DNA of 5,564 nucleotides from an uncultured Clostridia bacterium (GTDB taxonomy: Bacteria > Bacillota > Clostridia > Oscillospirales > Acutalibacteraceae). The DNA lies in contig CANRDH010000118.1 of assembly GCA_947629295.1 (NCBI GenBank), positions 1 to 5,564 on the forward strand, read 5' to 3'. A program made the position numbers and the translations under genes. The notes below the pieces were generated by a model. The model had not been told where the DNA came from. It ran no database searches and was given only the letters and a program-made list of their open reading frames with translations. Position 1 is the stretch's first letter; every line of letters starts with the position of its first letter. Positions 4,466-5,564 of the stretch are shown here, piece after piece.

Positions 4466-4900
4466 ATGGCTAGAGCAAAAAAAGAAACTACGCAAACAAC
4501 AGCAGAAAAGGTAACAGCAGTTAAGGCTGAGCCTGTGGCTGAGGTTAAGGCTGCAAAGGCAGAAACTAAGACAGCTAAGGCAGAAGTCAAAACAGAGGCT
4601 AAGCCTGCTAAGGCAGAGACTAAAACTGCAAAGCCTGTTAAGACAGAAGCTAAGAAAGCAGCAAATAAGTCTGCTAAGGAAACAACAACCAAGGCTGCAA
4701 AAGAAACAATCAAGTGCACCATTGAATTCGGTGGCAAGAATACAACGATTGAGGAAATCGTTAATACTATCAAGGAGAATTACAAAGCCGAAGGCGGCAA
4801 GGCAGCAATCAAAACTCTTGACGTATACATTCAACCTGAGAATGGCGTTGCTTATTATGTGGTCAACGGCAGTGCAGAGGGAAAAAGTATTAATTTCTGA
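4466..4900 (+). CDS. DUF6465-type protein with histone-H1-like Lys/Ala-rich tail
   Basis: The 144-residue product has two parts. Residues 1 to about 80 are a low-complexity Lys/Ala/Thr/Glu/Pro tail with repeats of the KAETKTAK type (31-38 and 49-56), resembling histone H1 and bacterial H1-like tails. Residues 82-144 form a small conserved domain: IKCTIEFGGKNTT, a helix (IEEIVNTIKENYK), then IKTLDVYIQPENGVAYYVVN and a closing G(K)SINF. This matches the pattern of Clostridial proteins annotated as DUF6465, as I remember it. A nucleoid or RNA-binding role is inferred from the tail and strong promoter only. The start is supported by AGAGGG at 4451-4456, 9 bases upstream. The codons are repetitive but differ enough that the protein, not the DNA, seems selected. 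It is transcribed alone and ends at a strong terminator. Confidence 0.88.
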   Translation: MARAKKETTQTTAEKVTAVKAEPVAEVKAAKAETKTAKAEVKTEAKPAKAETKTAKPVKTEAKKAANKSAKETTTKAAKETIKCTIEFGGKNTTIEEIVNTIKENYKAEGGKAAIKTLDVYIQPENGVAYYVVNGSAEGKSINF

Positions 4901-4919
4901 TATTAAAACAGCTAAAATT

Positions 4920-4950
4920 GAGTCGGCACATCGGTGTCGGCTCTTTTTTT
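4920..4950 (+). terminator. Intrinsic terminator of the DUF6465-type gene
   Basis: GAGTCGGCAC (4920-4929) and GTGTCGGCTC (4934-4943) make a 10-bp stem with two G.U pairs and an ATCG loop, followed by seven T (4944-4950). It starts 20 bases after the stop codon. This is a textbook rho-independent terminator and separates the gene from the Dabb gene. Confidence 0.95.
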
Positions 4951-5050
4951 ATACAAACCCTCTGAAAAAAAAATTATCATTAACCATTTTATTAAAAAAA
5001 GCAATTTCTCTCACCGATTTAAAAAAAATGCTAAAAACTTTATTTAATTG

Positions 5051-5079
5051 TTGATAAAATCAAAACAATGTGCTAAAAT
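5051..5079 (+). promoter_or_regulatory. Promoter of the Dabb-domain gene
   Basis: TTGATA (5051-5056), a 17-base spacer and TAAAAT (5074-5079) preceded by TGC (extended -10) form a good sigmaA promoter. The predicted start near 5086 gives a leader of about 63 bases that holds a hairpin. Confidence 0.8.
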
Positions 5080-5091
5080 CAATATGAATAA

Positions 5092-5120
5092 GTAAAATAC
5101 ACTTCATTGTGTATTCTTAC
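5092..5120 (+). repeat. 5'-leader hairpin of the Dabb mRNA
   Basis: GTAAAATACAC (5092-5102) pairs with GTGTATT and TTAC (5109-5115 and 5117-5120) in an 11-bp stem with one bulged C (5116) and a TTCATT loop. It lies close to the predicted 5' end of the transcript and ends 13 bases before the ribosome binding site. No U-run follows. It could stabilise the mRNA or bind a regulator; on DNA it is also an operator-like dyad just downstream of the promoter. Confidence 0.5.
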
Positions 5121-5148
5121 AACATAAAGTCACAGAGAGGACGATTCG

Positions 5149-5564
5149 ATGGTTAAGCACATAGTTCTATGGAAAATCCGGGAAGACGAGCAAACACAAA
5201 AAAATATTGATTACATGATTGATATTTTGACCTCACTTGTAGGTAAAATTGATGGACTGGTCGGTATGGAAATGGGTTACAATTTCAATACCGATTCCGA
5301 CTATGATGTTGTTCTTTATGCGACGCTTAAAAATGCTGCCGCACTAAGACATTATCAAAATCATCCCGAGCATATAAAATGCAAGGAATTTATCTCGAAA
5401 ATCACTGTTGGCCGCACAGCGGTAGATTATTTTTGTGAGGACAGCACCTTAGCTGTCGATTTATCCGCTAAGATTGAACATGACGATTCTGAAAATAAAG
5501 TGAGTTCTGCGCCCAAGGCCGCACCCGCTCCAAAGATTGAGGTTAAGGCTCCTGTAGCTGCGCC
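5149..5564 (+). CDS. Dabb (stress-responsive A/B barrel) protein with low-complexity tail, 3' end beyond window
   Basis: The frame starts at ATG 5149-5151 and is open to the window edge, giving 138 residues. Residues 1-94 match the Dabb fold, a dimeric ferredoxin-like alpha/beta barrel: MVKHIVLWKI at the start, DYDVVLYATL (51-60), the HYQNHPEH motif (68-75) and the closing RTAVDYF (89-95). Members of the family are often about 95-100 residues and stop near the DY strand. Here the protein continues with an acidic linker and then an Ala/Pro/Lys segment (SSAPKAAPAPKIEVKAPVAA, 119-138), so a second domain or anchoring tail may follow. The biochemical role of stand-alone Dabb proteins is mostly unknown. 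AGAGAGGA (5134-5141) before the ATG supports the start. The tail is like that of the upstream DUF6465-type protein. Confidence 0.88.
   Translation, partial: MVKHIVLWKIREDEQTQKNIDYMIDILTSLVGKIDGLVGMEMGYNFNTDSDYDVVLYATLKNAAALRHYQNHPEHIKCKEFISKITVGRTAVDYFCEDSTLAVDLSAKIEHDDSENKVSSAPKAAPAPKIEVKAPVAA

Noticed and set aside
4200..4514. Plus-strand frame of 104 codons running into the DUF6465-type gene.
   Set aside because: It spans two promoters and an A/T-rich leader, has no ribosome binding site, and its end overlaps the real gene in another frame.
4556..4700. Repeated DNA words (GCTAAGGCAGA-type) that might suggest a short tandem repeat or CRISPR-like array.
   Set aside because: The repeats are in frame, imperfect and code for the KAETKTAK tail; there are no constant repeats with unique spacers.
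4438..4773. Minus-strand open frame of 111 codons, Val/Ala/Leu-rich, that looks like membrane protein.
   Set aside because: The hydrophobic look comes from the complement of GCT/AAG-rich codons; no start signals and full overlap with the DUF6465-type gene.
4400..4834. Long minus-strand open frame, 144 codons, rich in Cys, Leu and Ser, opposite the DUF6465-type gene.
   Set aside because: It is a mirror of the repetitive Lys/Ala codons on the plus strand, has no promoter or ribosome binding site, and overlaps a well-supported gene.

Overview
The window looks like a chromosomal segment from a low-to-mid GC member of the Clostridia (Firmicutes), most likely an Oscillospiraceae/Ruminococcaceae-type gut anaerobe. 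The reasons are the gene order rpmG-secE-nusG-rplK-rplA, strong GGAGG ribosome binding sites, near-consensus sigmaA promoters, a four-cysteine L33, a DUF6465-type Lys/Ala-rich protein and several Clostridia-style small proteins. The genus is inference.

Left part (1-2131, minus strand): the translation/transcription/secretion operon reads right to left from a near-perfect promoter at 2103-2131: rpmG (L33), secE, nusG, rplK (L11) and rplA (L1, cut by the window edge). rpmG is too short for a simple ORF scan and is called here by hand. Two intergenic RNA structures, just before rplK and just before rplA, both carry the outline of the L1-binding region of 23S rRNA: a GUGG/CCAC stem, a GA bulge, an inner GGA/UCC stem and a 3' loop ending in UUA. 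This suggests two L1 feedback sites in the operon, each placed directly before the Shine-Dalgarno sequence it could block.

Middle part (2132-4147, minus strand): a conserved hypothetical gene (260 aa) with its own good promoter and start, flanked by hairpins; then a multiply frameshifted pseudogene (about 3223-3792) whose pieces read as the second half of a TIR-like domain protein; then a 60-nt imperfect hairpin; then a 59-aa glycine-zipper (YtxH-like) membrane miniprotein.

Right part (4148-5564, plus strand): a divergent intergenic region with two tandem promoters drives a histone-H1-like DUF6465-type protein ended by a textbook intrinsic terminator. A promoter and a 5'-UTR hairpin then lead to a Dabb (stress-responsive A/B barrel) protein that carries an Ala/Pro/Lys-rich C-terminal extension and runs off the window. 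I saw no mobile element, CRISPR array, tRNA or rRNA gene. The strongest candidates for something not routinely annotated are the paired L1 rRNA-mimic sites, the decayed TIR gene, and the neighbouring genes with matching low-complexity tails.
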